From the NCBI GenBank assembly GCA_029858565.1, contig JAOUEV010000003.1, positions 80,074 to 144,073 of the forward strand: a DNA stretch of 64,000 nt, in the 5' to 3' direction. Below the pieces are notes generated by a model, which worked only from the letters and a program-made list of their open reading frames with translations, had not been told where the DNA came from and made no database searches. The DNA comes from Nitrospirota bacterium. Its GTDB lineage: Bacteria > Nitrospirota > UBA9217. Each line of letters starts with the position of its first letter. The stretch's first letter is position 1. Positions 63,545-64,000 of this stretch are shown here, one piece after another. The position numbers and the translations under genes are program-made.

Positions 63545-64000
63545 TTTCAGGAGGAACCGGCTTGGTGAACATGCTTGGAATCGGCGAATATCCTTTGAAA
63601 GCATTGGGTTGAGCGCTTGTTTTATGCCGGGCGAGCGTCAGACAATGTGCAGGATTTTTCATGTCCCGACGGCCTCCGTATCGATTATTCTGCTGCCGGA
63701 GGTATCGATGCCTGCTTCTGGCGGCAACTCCCGGCCAGAAATATTCAAGCAGGAAATCCATGGGGCGTCTTCCGGAAGAGGAAGGTGCGAGGTGATTCGG
63801 GAATTCGTCCTACTTAGTAATGTAGAAATGAGCATGCCCGCATCCCTTCCGTTCAAGTATAACACCGATCCCGATTTCCTGCGGCGAAGGCACCCCAATC
63901 CCGCGATAGAAAGATGCCGTGAGAAACAAAAAAACCTTGCTGGCCGCTGTAGAAGCGGATATAAAAGGATTGCCGCCAAGCAAATCCTTTCACCAACAAG
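63545..64000. other. Window end without a supported gene
   Basis: About 450 bp. Open frames here on both strands are short and have no protein-like composition or ribosome-binding site. Nothing recognised; a gene may begin beyond the window. Confidence 0.4.

Noticed and set aside
63545..63979. Short open frames at the window end
   Set aside because: No ribosome-binding site, no family features, and composition unlike the real genes nearby.

Overview
The window is a GC-rich (high-50s percent by eye) chromosomal stretch of a Gram-negative, probably anaerobic bacterium. The gene set (MEP isoprenoid genes, gap-pgk-tpiA-secG, a group 3b-type NiFe hydrogenase, class I two-subunit fumarase, hemE-hemH-hemY, lipoproteins, a likely selenoprotein) fits Nitrospirota or a deltaproteobacterial/Desulfobacterota lineage. 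This is an inference from gene content and order; no rRNA or tRNA gene was found in the window.

Layout: 0-6 kb cdsA(end)-dxr-rseP-ispG, a nucleotidyltransferase with a broken HepT partner, and proS. 6-9 kb a NifU-like protein with an in-frame TGA (probable selenocysteine), small proteins, and a type IV pilus/type II secretion ATPase. 9-13.4 kb a CNNM/CorC protein, mdh-fumA-fumB, and apt. 13.5-17.5 kb an accessory island: a Panacea-type toxin-antitoxin pair, then an AT-rich Ser/Thr kinase + unknown protein + PD-(D/E)XK-like protein. 17.5-22 kb the hydrogenase operon hydB-hydG-hydD-hydA. 22-26 kb a MurNAc-recycling locus (AmgK-MurU-like fusion and a NamZ/DUF1343 protein) with a GxxExxY nuclease-like gene inside a repeat-bounded segment. 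27-29.1 kb a type II restriction-modification pair between two repeat copies. 29.4-38 kb LonB-like protease, sugar kinase-like, cyclophilin-like, PAP2, threonine dehydratase and pcnB genes, then a candidate 6S-like RNA. 38-46.7 kb rlmD, response regulator, GAF histidine kinase, glgA, galT, dciA, trmN6 and a thioesterase. 47-49.4 kb AT-rich orphan membrane genes and a nucleotidyltransferase module that abuts a duplicated hemY 3' end. 49.5-54.4 kb heme genes. 54.5-58.5 kb a GNAT protein, an ABC exporter and a peptide-binding lipoprotein. 58.5-63.5 kb the operon DUF1015-gap-pgk-tpiA-secG.

Two things stand out. First, the 84-codon NifU-like gene at 6092-6346 has TGA exactly where the second Cys of the NifU CxxC motif should be, followed 20 nt later by a hairpin with a GGUC apical loop, as in bacterial SECIS elements; ordinary gene calling would truncate it. 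Second, about twenty intergenic inverted repeats, built of degenerate 6-11 nt tandem units in several sequence families, fill the gaps between genes. Some are nested in one another, some enter coding sequence, and one pair brackets the GxxExxY nuclease-like gene, which makes that gene a candidate partner of the repeats.
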